A stretch of 46,392 nt of DNA, from the NCBI GenBank assembly GCA_038316335.1, contig JBBQAM010000033.1, positions 1-46,392 on the forward strand. Direction: 5' to 3'. The position numbers and the translations under genes are program-made. Shown piece after piece: positions 27,551 to 35,523 of the stretch. The DNA comes from JALHST01 sp038316335. Lineage in GTDB: Bacteria; Bacteroidota; Bacteroidia; Flavobacteriales; Flavobacteriaceae. The notes beneath the pieces are model-generated. The model saw only the letters and a list, made by a program, of their open reading frames with translations, was not told the origin of the DNA and did not search any database. How positions within the stretch are numbered: position 1 is the first letter of the stretch; each line of letters begins with the position of its first letter.

Positions 27551-28558
27551 ATGAAAAATCTTGGAACACTACTATCACTATTTTTTTTAATCTCCATTTC
27601 TTGTAAGGACGGGAATAAGGAAAGCTACAAACCATCATCTATAGGCGCTATAAATTCATTGACCGTTGTTATTGACAATGATTTATGGAAAGGAAAGGTC
27701 GGCGATAAAATACGGGAATATTTTGCCGCCCCGGCCATTGGATTAACTTGGGACGAACCTTTATTTACGATGAATCAGATACCGCCCAAAGTGTTCTCGG
27801 GCTCTGTGCGCAATACACGTTCTATTTTATATGTTCAAGAAGATACCGTAAATGTGGCCCACGTCAAAACTAATTTATATGCAGCTCCCCAAAAGGTTGG
27901 TGTAATAAAAGGTCGGAACGAAAGTGAAATACTCGAAAATATAGCAGCCAAGGCGCCTGAGATAATCAACGAATTCAAAAACTTGGAAATTAAGGAATCT
28001 CAAAAGAGATTCCTTAAGTCCCTGAACAAGGAGAAGGTGTTGGAGGAGAAATTTGCAATTACCTTAAATTTACCTTCGGCATATCGCGTTGATAAACAAG
28101 AAGAAAATTTTGTTTGGATTGCCCGCGAGATTCAAAAGGGAAACATGAACATTATTGCCTATTCGATACCTTTTAAAACTTTTGAAAATGATACGTCATT
28201 AGTGCGGGATATTGTGGGCATGCGTGATTCTATTGGGAAGAAATACGTGCCAGGACCTGATGTGGTGGGTAAAATAACACATATGCGAACCGAACCTGCT
28301 TTTTCACCTTCGATATTCGAAACGAACATCGCGGGGCGAAAGGCAATTGAAGTCAGGGGTATTTGGGACATTAAGAACTACCCTATGGCTGGTCCGTTTC
28401 TAACCTATATCATTGACGATAAGCAAAATAATCGGAAATTGGTCATCGAGGGATTTGTTTTTGCCCCAGCGACGAATAAACGTGACGATATGTTCGAACT
28501 AGAAGCAATCATGAAGACGATAGATTTTAAAGACGCACCTCAACCAAAGACACCCTAA
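27551..28558 (+). CDS. DUF4837 family lipoprotein
   Basis: This is a 335-residue protein. A lipoprotein signal ends in the lipobox-like SISC (Cys18). The mature protein opens with a Ser/Asn-rich linker, then the family start INSLTVVIDNDLWKGKVGD, and later RVDKQEENFVWIAREIQKGN and FETNIAGRKAIEVRGIWDIK. This matches DUF4837, a Bacteroidota family of unknown function. Cotranscription with the lytic transglycosylase suggests an envelope role. A perfect 12-bp inverted repeat with a 4-base loop lies inside the gene (27990-28017). A strong terminator follows at 28581. Confidence 0.85.
   Translation: MKNLGTLLSLFFLISISCKDGNKESYKPSSIGAINSLTVVIDNDLWKGKVGDKIREYFAAPAIGLTWDEPLFTMNQIPPKVFSGSVRNTRSILYVQEDTVNVAHVKTNLYAAPQKVGVIKGRNESEILENIAAKAPEIINEFKNLEIKESQKRFLKSLNKEKVLEEKFAITLNLPSAYRVDKQEENFVWIAREIQKGNMNIIAYSIPFKTFENDTSLVRDIVGMRDSIGKKYVPGPDVVGKITHMRTEPAFSPSIFETNIAGRKAIEVRGIWDIKNYPMAGPFLTYIIDDKQNNRKLVIEGFVFAPATNKRDDMFELEAIMKTIDFKDAPQPKTP
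27990..28017. repeat. Perfect hairpin inside the DUF4837 coding sequence
   Basis: TTAAGGAATCTC (27990-28001) and GAGATTCCTTAA (28006-28017) are perfect inverted repeats around an AAAA loop. It encodes part of EIKESQKRFLK. No T-run follows, so a terminator is unlikely. Confidence 0.8.
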
Positions 28559-28580
28559 CGTTGCAAAGCAGCGATAAATA

Positions 28581-28618
28581 AAAAAGCCGCTAGAGCAATT
28601 CTAACGGCTTTTTTTTGT
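28581..28618 (+). terminator. Intrinsic terminator after the DUF4837 gene
   Basis: AAAAAGCCG (28581-28589) pairs with CGGCTTTTT (28605-28613), extended by TAGA/TCTA across one mismatch. A T-run follows. The A-run on the other side means that it can also end minus-strand transcription from the 56-aa gene at 28638. Confidence 0.88.
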
Positions 28619-28637
28619 TTTGTTCGCGCTATCCTTA

Positions 28638-28808
28638 TTAATCAAATGCGAAGCCAGTAGACATTCTATATATAAGCGCATAGGCCGCAAGGACCAATAA
28701 AAAGAAACAAAACCATGAAAAGACCCTAAAATACTTGTTGAGAAATCGATAGGTCCAATCTTTAAAAGCTTCAACATAAATTTCCTTAACGAGTAGTAAT
28801 TTCCGCAT
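28638..28808 (-). CDS. 56-aa membrane protein, DUF6747-like (paralogue 1)
   Basis: This small protein is easily missed by length cut-offs. It starts MRKLLLVKEIYVEAFKDW, has one transmembrane segment (about 32-48, WFCFFLLVLAAYALIY), and ends TGFAFD. It aligns without gaps to the gene at 29118-29288, with 26 of 56 residues identical, including KEIYxEAF, YF, WFCF and the terminal TGFAFD. Such conservation between two copies shows that both are translated. The pattern recalls the flavobacterial DUF6747 family (name from memory). The aromatic C-terminus and the conserved amphipathic N-terminus suggest a single-pass inner-membrane protein; the function is unknown. A bidirectional terminator lies just downstream at 28581. 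Confidence 0.85.
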   Translation of the reverse strand: MRKLLLVKEIYVEAFKDWTYRFLNKYFRVFSWFCFFLLVLAAYALIYRMSTGFAFD

Positions 28809-29117
28809 ACATCTGACTTTTTAAGTTAATTAGAACCCAAAGTACAGGCTTTAAATTTTCAAGGGATAATTTTTTGGACAAAAGGGCCAAAACGCTAGAC
28901 AGTATGCATTTTAGCTGCAAAATATTCTAACAATCCAGGGTGACGAGTTTTAATTTGAATCCTAATGCCATCATTGGGCAAGGGCAATTTCGATACGGAA
29001 ATTACTGTTCCTATAAAATCATAATTGCATTAAACACCTGTAATATAATAGCCTAATACGAATAAAGGCGCCTTGACATAGTATCAAGGCGCCTTTTCAT
29101 AGCTAGGTTGGTTGTTG
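28809..29117. other. Intergenic region, 309 bp, between the two 56-aa genes
   Basis: Apart from the terminator at 29064-29096 I see no gene or repeat. The upstream part presumably holds the promoter of paralogue 1; no exact TAnnTTTG was found. Confidence 0.45.
29064..29096 (-). terminator. Hairpin terminator after 56-aa paralogue 2
   Basis: AAAGGCGCCTTGA (29064-29076) and TCAAGGCGCCTTT (29084-29096) form a perfect 13-bp stem with a 7-base loop. It lies 21 bases past the minus-strand stop at 29118. T-runs are short on both sides, but the stem is very stable. Confidence 0.8.
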
Positions 29118-29288
29118 TTAATCGAATGCAAATCCTGTTAGCACCCTAAAGAGGAATGCGTAGAGTACAATCAGGAAACTGGCAAAACAGAACCAGAAAA
29201 ATGCCTTAAAATATGTCTTTATGAGGTAGTGCCCCAAGTTCTGAAAGGCTTCCAGATAAATTTCTTTGATAAGCAGTGTGTTTTTCAT
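29118..29288 (-). CDS. 56-aa membrane protein, DUF6747-like (paralogue 2)
   Basis: The sequence starts MKNTLLIKEIYLEAFQNL, has a single transmembrane segment near 32-48 (WFCFASFLIVLYAFLF), and ends TGFAFD. It has the same length, strand and frame structure as the gene at 28638-28808 and is 26/56 identical to it, so the two look like a tandem duplication separated by 309 bp. Each copy has its own hairpin downstream, which suggests independent transcription. It lies downstream of the PorE-like gene, separated from it by that gene's own terminator (29452). The role is unknown. Confidence 0.87.
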   Translation of the reverse strand: MKNTLLIKEIYLEAFQNLGHYLIKTYFKAFFWFCFASFLIVLYAFLFRVLTGFAFD

Positions 29289-29451
29289 GATGGTTGGTTT
29301 TAGTTGTCTTGGTTATATATATAACTGAAAATAAGTGAATTAGGTATTTTGTCGACCTTTTTTGTTGTATAAAGGGCTGCGGGCGATGTCAAACTTCAAA
29401 ATACCTTGATTTCGGTTTTGCTTTTTTAATAGACGTTGGGTTTGAACAAAG

Positions 29452-29484
29452 CATAAAAAAACCGTCTCCCTTTCAAGGAGACGG
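29452..29484 (-). terminator. Intrinsic terminator of the PorE-like gene
   Basis: CCGTCTCC (29462-29469) pairs perfectly with GGAGACGG (29477-29484) around a 7-base loop. On the minus strand the stem is followed by a run of seven T. It lies 44 bases past the stop of the gene at 29528. Confidence 0.9.
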
Positions 29485-29527
29485 CACTAGTGTTTTCATA
29501 ATAGTCAGACCGTTGATTCTATCTGGC

Positions 29528-32404
29528 CTAATTCTTTACGACAATAAATTCAGACCTACGGTTGAGGTAATGTTTGGCCTCCGTACATGGTATAGTTCCA
29601 TTGCACTCATTCAACAAACGTTCTTCGCCATACCCTATCGCACTTTCAATTCGGTTCGGGGCAATGCCTCGTGAAATAATATAGTCACGGGTTGCTTTAG
29701 CCCGCTTATCCGAAAGGTATTTATTGTAAGCCCGTTTGCCTCTTGAATCGGTATGAGACTCTATTTTGATAACCATATTCGGAAATTCGTTCATGACGGC
29801 CACCAACTTGTCCAGTTCTTTCGAAGCGTCTGGTCTGATGTACGATTTATCAAAATCAAAATGGATCATTTCGGTTTTTAATTTTTTGATGCCGTCTTCT
29901 ATTGCAATCATTTCCTCTAGTCTTCTCATCGAAACGGCAACATTTACCGTGTCGTTCTTGGTTGTGGTTACGGCAAGCTCTTGATCAATATAATTTTTTC
30001 GCACCGTTTTGATATGATACTTTGTATTGTCGACCAAATCCTCGAAAACAAAGCTGCCGTCTTCTGCAGTTTCTATCTCCTTCAATTTTATGTTATTTTC
30101 ATCAAGAAGTTGAACGAGTGCATGGGGCATAATATCCCCTGTCACGAGCTCTGTTACTACTCCAGCAATTGCATTTTTGTTCAAAGGAATTTCGTCAACG
30201 ACCAATTTCTTGAACGAATAGATGTCGTCATCACCTTTTCCACCACGTCGGTTTGATGCAAAATACCCCTTTTGGGTCACCTCGTCTATGATGTAACTGA
30301 AATCGTCCTTGTTACTATTGATGGGCTGGCCCGCATTGACTACTTCTTTAAATCCATCCTCGTCATAAGCCACTTGAAATACATCAAGGCCTCCCATGCC
30401 CCCATGGCCATCCGAAGAGAAATAAAGCTTTTTGTCGCTGATAAATGGAAACATCTCCTTGCGTTCGGTATTAATTTGTGGCCCGAGGTTTCGGGGTTCT
30501 GAAAAACGATTGTTTCCGAGAACGTCTACAACAAAAATATCAGTTTCACCTAAGCTTCCCGGCCTATCAGAAACGAAGTACAACTTTTTTCCATCCGGAC
30601 TAAGTGCAGGATGGCCTGTAGAATAATCATCACTGTTAAAAGGAAGTTCACTAGCCTCCATCCATTCGCCATCCACTTTTTGAGACATATAGATCTTCAG
30701 GTTGTTTACCCCTTTCTTATCTCTCTTGAGCTTCTTGCCATAATTATTTCTTGTAAAATACATGGTATTATTATCGGGAGAAAATGTAACCGAGGCTTCG
30801 TGGTATTTTGTGTTTATCTTCTTTGAAAACTTAATGGCCTCCTTGAGGTCTTGTGATTCCTCGTTCATTTTCGCTACATAGAGATCAAGATAGGGTTGAT
30901 CGTTCCATTTATACCGTCTTGTATTAAATATAGAGGAATCCATTGCGGAAGCAAAAACTATCTGGTCTTTTTGAAAAAACATGGGGGCAAAATCAGAATA
31001 TTCCGAATTGATAGCCACGTTTTTGACTTCAAAATTTCCAATATTTTCCAGGATATTATCCAATACTACTTCCCTTCGTGAAGCGGTATTTCCCGTATCT
31101 GAATCTCCCCGTGCTTGATTGATTTTTTGTTTTCTGTCATAAAGACGCATTAGGCGTTTTGCTTTGGCATATCTACCGGTACCTTTCAATGTATTGGCGT
31201 ATTTAAAAAGGTTATCTGCCGACATATCGCTTGCATAGTTGCTATAAAGCAAGTCGTACCAGTAATAGGCCCTTTCCATATTTGTATTGAAATAATGGGA
31301 ATCGGCTACTTTCTGAATGATTTCGTAGGAATAATTACCTTCATCATTTTTTAAACCCTCTTCGTACAATTTTGCAGCTTCTGCATACCACATCTTATTG
31401 AAATATTCGTCTGCCTTTTGTATTAGTTTGCTTTTGCCAGTTGAATTCTTGATTTGATCTACCTGGGGTTCCTTTACCAGCTCATTCAGTGTATTCAACG
31501 TAACCTCTTCAATAGGGATTGGCGCGTGTGCATCGGTTGATTCGACATTCAGGATCCATACAGGCTCTTTGTAAGTTCCCTCAAATTGACTAAGACATGC
31601 ATTGATCGCTTCGTGCCAATCAGAACTGCGATACATATACACGTAGCTATTATTATTTTCGGGATTTACTACAACACCTGATTCAAAGCCCTTTCTTTTT
31701 AGTTTTTTCGCTAAGTTCCGGGCATTGTTTTCATTGCTGTATACACCGGCGATTACATATTGGCCTATTTCGACACCTTCCATGTGGGGAATGGTCTTGA
31801 GCGCAATTTTATTTCTTTTGGCAACAGAGACTAACGAATCGTTGCTTAACACCGGCTTTGGAGTTGAATTTATACTTCTTAAGACCTCCTTTTTTTCGAT
31901 AGGGTTACCGACTTTACCTGTAATTTTTTCTATTCCACTATCTACATAAAGTATCCAGACTTGAGGGGTGTATTTTCCATCAAAATTTGTTTTACAGGGT
32001 TCAATAACTTTTCGCCAATCTGAATCATGGTCTAAATAAACATAATTTAGGTTGTTCTTTGGGTTATAAAGAATACGTCCAGACAATCCTAGTTTCTTAA
32101 TACTTGCCACTGATTTTCTGGCATTATGGTCGTTACCAAAAACGCCTGCAATAACATAATAACCACCTGATATTCCGGTCAGGCCAATAGCCTTTCGATG
32201 CGGAATATTATACTTTTTGGCTTCAAGTTCAAAAGTGACGTATCGCATGTCGGATGAATTACCTACACGAGATGTAACCAACGTTGGATCAAAACCAATT
32301 GGGTGATAGATGGCATGCATCGAATGAAGATCCTTGGAAAATCCCTGAAAGGTTCCATACGCGATAAAAATCAAAGTAATAAGGAAGCTAAAATGTTTTT
32401 TCAT
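29528..32404 (-). CDS. PorE-like OmpA-family protein: two SPOR-like domains, TPR, PD40, CRD, OmpA
   Basis: The protein has 958 residues from ATG 32404. The frame extends to 32467, but that would put 21 residues ahead of the signal peptide MKKHFSFLITLIFIAYGTF. Order: SPOR-like 1 (about 78-158, GGYYVIAGVFGNDHNARK), SPOR-like 2 (about 205-290, GQYVIAGVYSNENNARN), TPR-like helices (about 330-440), WD40/PD40 beta-propeller blades (about 500-740, for example HPALSPDGKKLYFVSDRPGS), a carboxypeptidase-regulatory-like domain (about 755-825), and OmpA_C (about 845-958, IHFDFDKSYIRPDAS, IESHTDSRG). TPR-PD40-CRD-OmpA is the order of PorE, the T9SS component that ties the complex to peptidoglycan. PorE lacks the SPOR pair as far as I know, and it is a lipoprotein while this is not. 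The SPOR pair matches the one in the PorP/SprF protein at 4408-6561. I infer a cognate anchoring partner. Confidence 0.88.
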   Translation of the reverse strand: MKKHFSFLITLIFIAYGTFQGFSKDLHSMHAIYHPIGFDPTLVTSRVGNSSDMRYVTFELEAKKYNIPHRKAIGLTGISGGYYVIAGVFGNDHNARKSVASIKKLGLSGRILYNPKNNLNYVYLDHDSDWRKVIEPCKTNFDGKYTPQVWILYVDSGIEKITGKVGNPIEKKEVLRSINSTPKPVLSNDSLVSVAKRNKIALKTIPHMEGVEIGQYVIAGVYSNENNARNLAKKLKRKGFESGVVVNPENNNSYVYMYRSSDWHEAINACLSQFEGTYKEPVWILNVESTDAHAPIPIEEVTLNTLNELVKEPQVDQIKNSTGKSKLIQKADEYFNKMWYAEAAKLYEEGLKNDEGNYSYEIIQKVADSHYFNTNMERAYYWYDLLYSNYASDMSADNLFKYANTLKGTGRYAKAKRLMRLYDRKQKINQARGDSDTGNTASRREVVLDNILENIGNFEVKNVAINSEYSDFAPMFFQKDQIVFASAMDSSIFNTRRYKWNDQPYLDLYVAKMNEESQDLKEAIKFSKKINTKYHEASVTFSPDNNTMYFTRNNYGKKLKRDKKGVNNLKIYMSQKVDGEWMEASELPFNSDDYSTGHPALSPDGKKLYFVSDRPGSLGETDIFVVDVLGNNRFSEPRNLGPQINTERKEMFPFISDKKLYFSSDGHGGMGGLDVFQVAYDEDGFKEVVNAGQPINSNKDDFSYIIDEVTQKGYFASNRRGGKGDDDIYSFKKLVVDEIPLNKNAIAGVVTELVTGDIMPHALVQLLDENNIKLKEIETAEDGSFVFEDLVDNTKYHIKTVRKNYIDQELAVTTTKNDTVNVAVSMRRLEEMIAIEDGIKKLKTEMIHFDFDKSYIRPDASKELDKLVAVMNEFPNMVIKIESHTDSRGKRAYNKYLSDKRAKATRDYIISRGIAPNRIESAIGYGEERLLNECNGTIPCTEAKHYLNRRSEFIVVKN

Positions 32405-32527
32405 GTTAGGAGGGCTAGAAAGCACTTCTCGGTTACGGGCCATAGTCACCTTTATCCAATTATTCAAATGGGCACTCTATCGGTTAAAACGTCGAAAATA
32501 CCGGTTCCAATGCAGGTAATACAGTTT

Positions 32528-32540
32528 TTGTTGTGAAATG
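32528..32540 (-). promoter_or_regulatory. Recurring 13-mer upstream of the PorE-like gene
   Basis: Minus-strand CATTTCACAACAA is identical to the distal part of the repeat box at 9011-9023 and matches 12 of 13 bases at 3681-3693. It is 124 bases upstream of ATG 32404. The second CACAACA and the ATATTTGTG box are not found at the same distances, so only a half site is present. The 327-bp gap holds nothing else apart from the terminator at 32688. Confidence 0.35.
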
Positions 32541-32687
32541 GGGTAATTGTGTTACGTAAGGCCATATTTTAAAGGTGGCTTACCGCAAATCGAATTACTT
32601 TGGGACAGGGAGGGTTGAAATTTTCTTTTGGGATATAGTGGTCCTATTTCAAAATACCAAAAGGTATATATTGCGAATAATCATAAA

Positions 32688-32711
32688 AAAAGCCCTCATT
32701 TGAGGGCTTTT
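32688..32711 (-). terminator. Bidirectional intrinsic terminator after tatA
   Basis: AAAAGCCCTCA (32688-32698) and TGAGGGCTTTT (32701-32711) form a perfect 11-bp stem with a 2-base loop flanked by A and T runs. It lies 20 bases after the tatA stop. Confidence 0.88.
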
Positions 32712-32731
32712 AAAGAACGATGTTCGTAGTG

Positions 32732-32914
32732 TTATTCTTTTTTCTCTTCTAATTTATCATCTTCTTTTGATGCATCCTTAAATTCTTTGATTCCGCTTCC
32801 AAGTCCCCGCATCAATTCTGGAATTTTTTTGCCCCCAAACAGTAATAAGACCACCAAGACAACTATTGCTATTTGCCAAGGCCCAACCGCCAAAAAAGTA
32901 TGTAAGATTGTCAT
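32732..32914 (-). CDS. tatA: Twin-arginine translocase subunit TatA/E
   Basis: This is a 60-residue protein. One N-terminal transmembrane helix (WQIAIVVLVVLLLFGGKK) leads into the FGGKKIPELMRGLGSGIKEF amphipathic helix, the TatA signature, and then a Lys/Glu/Asp-rich tail. TatA oligomerises to let folded, twin-arginine-signal proteins pass the inner membrane with TatC. No tatC lies in this window. A TACCTTTG -7 element is found 21 bases upstream and a terminator follows, so the gene is likely monocistronic. Confidence 0.95.
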   Translation of the reverse strand: MTILHTFLAVGPWQIAIVVLVVLLLFGGKKIPELMRGLGSGIKEFKDASKEDDKLEEKKE

Positions 32915-32935
32915 AGTTTATGATTTTATGGATAA

Positions 32936-32943
32936 CAAAGGTA
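32936..32943 (-). promoter_or_regulatory. tatA promoter -7 element
   Basis: The minus-strand sequence TACCTTTG fits TAnnTTTG and sits 21 bases upstream of the tatA ATG. No clear -33 TTTG was found. Confidence 0.55.
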
Positions 32944-33102
32944 CTAAAAAACTTCTTAGGTTCCTGTAAATATTACGACAGATGAACTTATTTTATTTGT
33001 TCTCGTCAAGATTACGTATTTTTTGTATTTATATTCTTATATACGATAGCATTCCTACATCATTAATCAATTGAGAACTACCTTATATTTCAATTCCATC
33101 CT

Positions 33103-33110
33103 TATCTTTG
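33103..33110 (+). promoter_or_regulatory. Promoter -7 element next to the M23 start codon
   Basis: TATCTTTG fits TAnnTTTG and ends 6 bases before the ATG at 33117. Used as a promoter, it would give an essentially leaderless mRNA. The start is well supported by family conservation of the N-terminus, so the alternative is that the match is by chance or that another promoter is used. Confidence 0.45.
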
Positions 33111-33116
33111 TAAACT

Positions 33117-33986
33117 ATGGCCAAAAAGGTAAAAAAGCGAAAGGAAATTAAAAGGAAACTTTTACACAAGTACCGTTTGGTTATCCTTAACGAGAGCACT
33201 TTTGAAGAAAAAATATCATTTAAGCTCAGTAGACTTAACGTTTTTGTAACTGGATCTTTGTTTATAATCGGTCTTATCGGCCTGACCATACTATTGATTG
33301 CCTTTACGCCACTTCGGGAGTACATACCAGGTTATTCGTCGACCAAACTAAAACAACAGGCAACCGAACTTACCTACAAAACCGATTCGCTCGTAAGGAC
33401 CTTGAATTATACCAATCGTTATTTGGATAATATTCGTAAGGTATTGCGAGGTGATGTCGAGAATAATCAGATAAATAGGGATTCGCTCTTCGAACAATTT
33501 AAGATTGACCCTTCAACGATAGACCTCACACCCATTAAGGAAGATTCGCTTTTAAGGGCCGAAGTAGCCTTGGAAGATAAATATAACTTGTTCGAAGGGT
33601 CGAATGAAAAGAAAGGGTTAGTGCTTTTTCCTCCGATCAGTGGATCGGTAACCCAACTGTACGAACCTGAAAAGGGACATTTTGCTGTAGACGTTGTCGC
33701 CCCGCTAGACACCCCTATAAAAGCGATAGCCAATGGCGTGGTAATTTTTTCGGAATGGACTGCCGATACAGGGTATGTCATCATTTTGGAGCACAAAGGC
33801 GGCTTATTAAGTGTCTATAAGCACAATGGTTCACTTAACAAAGTTCAGGGAGATATCGTGCGCACTGGTGAAGTAATAGCTTCTGTAGGGAATACCGGTG
33901 AATTGACTACCGGACCGCATCTACACTTTGAACTCTGGGACAATGGTACCCCTGTTAATCCGCTTGACTTCATTGATTTTAAATAG
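33117..33986 (+). CDS. M23 family metallopeptidase
   Basis: This is a 289-residue envelope protein. A basic N-terminus precedes one transmembrane helix (about 42-63), then an extracytoplasmic coiled coil (about 75-110) and the LytM/M23 domain (about 165-280). The zinc ligands are present: His188 and Asp192 in GHFAVDVVAP and His270 in GPHLHFELWDNG, with His236 and His268 as the catalytic partners. So it looks catalytically intact, unlike many EnvC/NlpD-type relatives. M23 enzymes cut peptide cross-links of peptidoglycan. The GH3-like gene starts 5 bases after its stop, so the pair is probably an operon. Confidence 0.92.
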   Translation: MAKKVKKRKEIKRKLLHKYRLVILNESTFEEKISFKLSRLNVFVTGSLFIIGLIGLTILLIAFTPLREYIPGYSSTKLKQQATELTYKTDSLVRTLNYTNRYLDNIRKVLRGDVENNQINRDSLFEQFKIDPSTIDLTPIKEDSLLRAEVALEDKYNLFEGSNEKKGLVLFPPISGSVTQLYEPEKGHFAVDVVAPLDTPIKAIANGVVIFSEWTADTGYVIILEHKGGLLSVYKHNGSLNKVQGDIVRTGEVIASVGNTGELTTGPHLHFELWDNGTPVNPLDFIDFK

Positions 33987-33991
33987 AAAGC

Positions 33992-35491
33992 ATGTCCCTA
34001 AAATCGAGTGCTGCCAAAATATTCGCCCGATACATAGCACAAAAAACGGGAAAGTGGGCTAAAAATCCAATCGAGACACAACAAAGGGTCCTTAAGAAGT
34101 TGATTAAAAAAGCTGCGAATACCCAATTCGGGAAAGACCATGCTTTTAACAAAATTAAATCACATGCCGATTTTATCAAACAGGTGCCAATTAGGGATTA
34201 TGAGGCTTTAAAATCGTATGTGGACAAAATTATAGCGGGTCAAAAAAACATTCTATGGCCCGGTAAACCGCTCTATCTTGCCAAAACCTCTGGGACGACA
34301 TCTGGGGTTAAATATATTCCCATCACCAAGCCCTCAATAAAAAATCAGGTCGAAGCTTCACGTAATGCAATTTTAAGTTACATTCATGAAACGGGTCATG
34401 CCGATTTTGTTGATGGCAAAATGATTTTTTTGCAAGGTAGTCCAGAAATGCAAGAGAAAAACGGGATAAAGGTCGGGAGACTCTCTGGCATTTCGGCACA
34501 TTATGTTCCCAATTACCTTCAGAAAAACCGTTTGCCCAGCTGGGATACCAATTGCATAGCCGATTGGGAGACTAAGGTGAATACGATCGTTCATGAGACA
34601 ATAAATGAAAATATGACCCTAATCGCGGGAATCCCCTCATGGGTGCAGATGTATTTTGAAAAACTTCGGTCGACCACGGGGAAAGGGATCGGAGAATTGT
34701 TCGAAAATTTGCAATTGTTTATTTACGGGGGCGTTAATTTTGAACCGTACCGGGAAAAATTAGAACGATTGATAGGACGAAAAGTGGACAGTATTGAGCT
34801 TTTCCCTGCAAGTGAAGGATTTTTCGCTTACCAGGATTCCCAAAAAGAGAAAGGATTATTATTGTTATTGGATGCGGGAATTTACTATGAGTTCGTAAAG
34901 GCGACCGCTTTTTTTGAGCCTGGGGCAATTCGGATACCCTTAAAGGAGGTGGAGCTGGGGGTAAACTATGTCCTTATTATTTCGACCAATGCCGGTTTAT
35001 GGGCCTATAACCTTGGGGATACCATTCAGTTTGTTTCTTTGAGGCCTTATAGAATTATTGTTTCGGGAAGGATTAAACATTTTATATCGGCCTTTGGGGA
35101 ACACGTCATTGCTAAGGAAGTAGAGGAAGCCATGCGTTTGGCCATTGCCAGAACGAAGACCATGGTGAACGAATTTACGGTTGCCCCACAGATTGATCCA
35201 CCGACTAAGGAATTACCGTATCACGAATGGCTGGTCGAATTTGAAACGCCCCCTGAAGATCTTCAAGCGTTCATTGCTATTTTAGAGACTTCCATGCAGG
35301 AACAAAATAGTTACTACTATGATCTAATATCCGGAAAAGTCCTACAACAGCTAAAAGTGACCCCGATACGGCCTGGCGGTTTTCGGGAGTATATGAAATC
35401 AATCGGAAAATTGGGAGGGCAAAACAAAGTACAGCGCTTATCGAACGACCGCAAGGTGGCCGATGTTTTGGGCCACTTTAAAATTCCGTAA
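33992..35491 (+). CDS. GH3 family (auxin-responsive promoter-type) acyl-adenylate enzyme
   Basis: This is a 499-residue protein. The adenylate-forming motif is KTSGTTSGVKYIPIT (about 103-117), followed by LFIYGGVNFEPYREKLERLI, ELFPASEGFFAYQD and GFREYMKSIGKLGGQNKVQRL near the end, all characteristic of the GH3 superfamily. Plant GH3 enzymes join amino acids to jasmonate or auxin through an acyl-adenylate. Bacteroidota members are common but their substrates are unknown. It is linked to the upstream M23 peptidase (5-base gap). A promoter element for the next gene starts 9 bases after its stop. Confidence 0.9.
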   Translation: MSLKSSAAKIFARYIAQKTGKWAKNPIETQQRVLKKLIKKAANTQFGKDHAFNKIKSHADFIKQVPIRDYEALKSYVDKIIAGQKNILWPGKPLYLAKTSGTTSGVKYIPITKPSIKNQVEASRNAILSYIHETGHADFVDGKMIFLQGSPEMQEKNGIKVGRLSGISAHYVPNYLQKNRLPSWDTNCIADWETKVNTIVHETINENMTLIAGIPSWVQMYFEKLRSTTGKGIGELFENLQLFIYGGVNFEPYREKLERLIGRKVDSIELFPASEGFFAYQDSQKEKGLLLLLDAGIYYEFVKATAFFEPGAIRIPLKEVELGVNYVLIISTNAGLWAYNLGDTIQFVSLRPYRIIVSGRIKHFISAFGEHVIAKEVEEAMRLAIARTKTMVNEFTVAPQIDPPTKELPYHEWLVEFETPPEDLQAFIAILETSMQEQNSYYYDLISGKVLQQLKVTPIRPGGFREYMKSIGKLGGQNKVQRLSNDRKVADVLGHFKIP

Positions 35492-35500
35492 ATTTAATTG

Positions 35501-35508
35501 TAATTTTG
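35501..35508 (+). promoter_or_regulatory. Promoter -7 element of the DUF6909-like gene
   Basis: TAATTTTG fits TAnnTTTG. A TTG at 35506 would extend the reading frame by 6 codons, but it overlaps this element. The ATG at 35524, about 15 bases downstream of the element, is the more plausible start. Confidence 0.55.
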
Positions 35509-35523
35509 CAACAAGATATCTTA

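Noticed and set aside
32405..32467. 21-residue extension before the PorE-like signal peptide
   Set aside because: It would bury the signal peptide; ATG 32404 gives a normal secreted protein.
35506..35523. TTG start of the DUF6909-like gene
   Set aside because: It overlaps the promoter -7 element; the ATG at 35524 is better placed.
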